64,000 bases of DNA from Nitzschia sp. pyKryTriq1. Its lineage: Eukaryota; Bacillariophyta; Bacillariophyceae; Bacillariales; Bacillariaceae. Within the stretch, counting starts at the first letter, position 1. Every line of letters begins with the position of its first letter. A program made the translations under genes and the position numbers. Where the stretch lies: positions 186,001-250,000 of the forward strand of contig OY101115.1 of NCBI GenBank assembly GCA_956465555.1, in the 5' to 3' direction. Positions 63,401 through 64,000 of this stretch are shown here, piece after piece. The notes beneath the pieces were generated by a model. That model had not been told where the DNA came from. It did not search any database and worked only from the letters and a program-made list of their open reading frames with translations.

Positions 63401-64000
63401 CGCGAGTATGGCAGCTGCCAACGCCAGCTTAGGCCGAAATAGTCATGGCAGCATCAGCGACGTAGTCAGGGGGAAAACCAAGTCCACAGCGGGATATTTC
63501 TGGCGGCGAGCTGGCTCACAAGTCTTGCCAGATGGCTTGGAGCGTGATGATGCGGACGGTGATGATGCGTCTCTAGCGGCCGCCAAAGAAAATAATGCCG
63601 ACGACCGGCAAGTAAACCCAAGAGTGCAACTTCCCCTCCAGCTATCGCAATCCTCCGCAGAGAAGTTGCCACAAGAGGTGAACGAGTTGCGGTACGTCTC
63701 TCCCAAGAGTAGCTCATCACGAAAGAGTGCAAGTGGACCTCCCGATCGATCTACCACGTCGGGAGAGTCAGCCGGAAAGGCAGTGGCATCTTGCACGAGC
63801 GTCTTGCCCGACAATGCTGCCGAGTTCCCATACGGCTTGCTTGAGGGCGACGATGATCATGATAATAAGAATACTGATAACAATGAAGCAGAAGTCAAAC
63901 CAGCGGCTGCAGCGGGACAAGTGCCAGTACTACACGCTGAGTCGCCATCCGATGATGAAGAATCATTGGAATCCGCCCCTGCTGCAAAAAAGTTGCCACA
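60495..64000 (+). CDS. Giant protein of NUMOD1/IENR1-like modules, 3' end outside window
   Basis: An ATG at 60495 (MAKPDDQSGSSSRSAS) opens a frame that stays open for 1168 codons to the window end. After an acidic D/E-rich head come two related modules (from residues about 105 and 180): EQLDLSTGKILASFSSYDEA ... GRAKSSVGYFWRHAGS. A middle part of unknown fold follows (about 360-540), ending in a half module (TSAGYFSRKHES). From 62268 (residue 592) there are four nearly identical 115-residue units, each VEQLDLCTGKVLASYASMAA ... GRTKSTAGYFWRRAGS, with basic RPPNVRKRGGQK before and acidic linkers after. The module pattern (D-x-TGK-x-x-AS-x-x-S-x-x-A...GxxKSxxGYFW) matches NUMOD1/IENR1 DNA-binding repeats of homing endonucleases. 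No nuclease motif is seen. DNA binding is inferred. Confidence 0.85.
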   Translation, partial: MAKPDDQSGSSSRSASSSLSAAAAAAESDDDVGEDGDEDDTHKRTDADDGEKEATEDAVDDDDHDDDDGGSINGLGHGTQDDDDDSSSDNTDPSKVATNLKTALEQLDLSTGKILASFSSYDEAFARVRHTSKNFQSFRAGIDNNVHGRAKSSVGYFWRHAGSNKIPPNSRRETGLAGIEQLDLWTGTVLASFSSYEEAFEHFRITSTNFLIFRTGIYNNIRGRSKSSLGYFWRHAGSNKLPYSFKRVSDGSDSSGKDDDRYQLEPPKTTVAGTSARSPASSKNGIKLTGTDQLDCDQDDESESESQDDQDQKIPAKLSIFRGSPYEEVDDGDFVSAEVREPLFEEFHNLLAPVSQSKSSTVSFSRRRNGMEKPSPAAIAKLGYKMAYAMVTAKEQISLTGIAYSPEWLDSQRIRGNVSIPGLNASMILLGLRQERLCRADVAVLIRLSKELGVAGIVQKALGEWNWNEEFPELSSLSCHFSYKYDGRLAALKCQIFVARTYECMTLLDYHPSDDDDEGIKMKLKACLQIMQVSLTGESIDLKDTGINDAIEVRNKTSAGYFSRKHESSQPPELFMIHNRGFEKPRKKSGAAARPPNVRKRGGQKDPVAVEQLDLCTGKVLASYASMAAANASLGRYSHGGISDVVRGRTKSTAGYFWRRAGSQVLPDGLERDDADDGDASLSATEENNADDHLEEVETSAADDETAARPPNVRKRGGQKASVAVEQLDLSTGKVMASYASMAAANASLGRYSHGGISDVVRGRTKSTAGYFWRRAGSQVLPDGLERDDADGDDASLSATEENNADDHLEEVETSAADDETAARPPIVRKRGGQKASVAVEQLDLCTGKVLASYASMAAANASLGRYSHGGISDVVRGRTKSTAGYFWRRAGSQVLPDGLERDDADDDDASLSATEENNADDHLEEVETSAADDETAARPPNVRKRGGQKASVAVEQLDLCTGKVLASYASMAAANASLGRNSHGSISDVVRGKTKSTAGYFWRRAGSQVLPDGLERDDADGDDASLAAAKENNADDRQVNPRVQLPLQLSQSSAEKLPQEVNELRYVSPKSSSSRKSASGPPDRSTTSGESAGKAVASCTSVLPDNAAEFPYGLLEGDDDHDNKNTDNNEAEVKPAAAAGQVPVLHAESPSDDEESLESAPAAKKLP
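62268..63610 (+). repeat. Four 345-bp in-frame coding repeats
   Basis: Units start at 62268, 62613, 62958 and 63303, exact period 345 bp (115 codons), differing at only a handful of positions; the fourth degrades after about 63600. Their near-identity at silent sites shows recent tandem expansion or gene conversion. Confidence 0.93.

Noticed and set aside
62268-63610. CRISPR-like or satellite array
   Set aside because: The 345-bp period is an exact codon multiple, with the open frame kept throughout, so it is a protein repeat.

Overview
The window looks like nuclear DNA of a diatom, most likely a raphid pennate such as a Seminavis-type species; the species is an inference. Supporting signs are short introns (about 110 to 200 bp) with GTAAGT-type donors, a heat-shock-factor gene, long homopolymer tracts (Q, N, S, D, H) in the proteins, a plastid presequence with an SS|F junction, and a Copia fragment with the protease/integrase signature common in diatom genomes. 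I recognise 24 protein-coding genes, two of them cut by the window edges, plus two weak small-ORF loci, one 3'-end gene duplicate, a Copia scrap and a small tyrosine-recombinase retrotransposon remnant. I found no tRNA, rRNA or CRISPR.

Layout. 0-12 kb: the C-terminal part of a receptor-linked inositol 5-phosphatase (+), a type II membrane protein with an alpha-helical C-terminal domain (+), a coiled-coil protein (+), a two-pore potassium channel with a long tail (-) and a serine-rich orphan (-). 12-26 kb: three low-complexity orphans, one with a C2-like domain, and a diacylglycerol lipase (+). 26-41 kb: a seven-helix receptor (-), acyl-CoA-binding protein (+), a BioD-like/DRTGG protein (-), a CCCH-YTH-DCD RNA-binding protein (+), an HSF (-), prefoldin subunit 2 (+), an Atg22-like MFS transporter (-) and a Copia scrap (-). 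41-50 kb: a 1531-residue receptor joining a glycine-betaine-binding-like ectodomain, a class C seven-helix domain, an inositol 5-phosphatase and a C2 domain (-), then a YeeE-type transporter (+) and a thioredoxin-reductase-like enzyme (-). 50-58 kb: a repeat-rich stretch with the recombinase element, a DCC-family gene, an NTF2-like gene, a class II glutamine amidotransferase and a broken copy of its 3' end. 58-64 kb: a four-RRM protein and a very long open frame made of modules resembling NUMOD1/IENR1 DNA-binding repeats, running off the window end.

Together the genes suggest no operon-like unit, but membrane lipid and inositide signalling recurs: two receptor/5-phosphatase genes, another seven-helix receptor, a diacylglycerol lipase, C2 domains and a K+ channel. 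The best candidates for something undescribed are the four-domain receptor-phosphatase, the CCCH-YTH-DCD protein and the NUMOD-like repeat protein. Intergenic DNA is unusually rich in short perfect palindromes, above all TACCGGTA.
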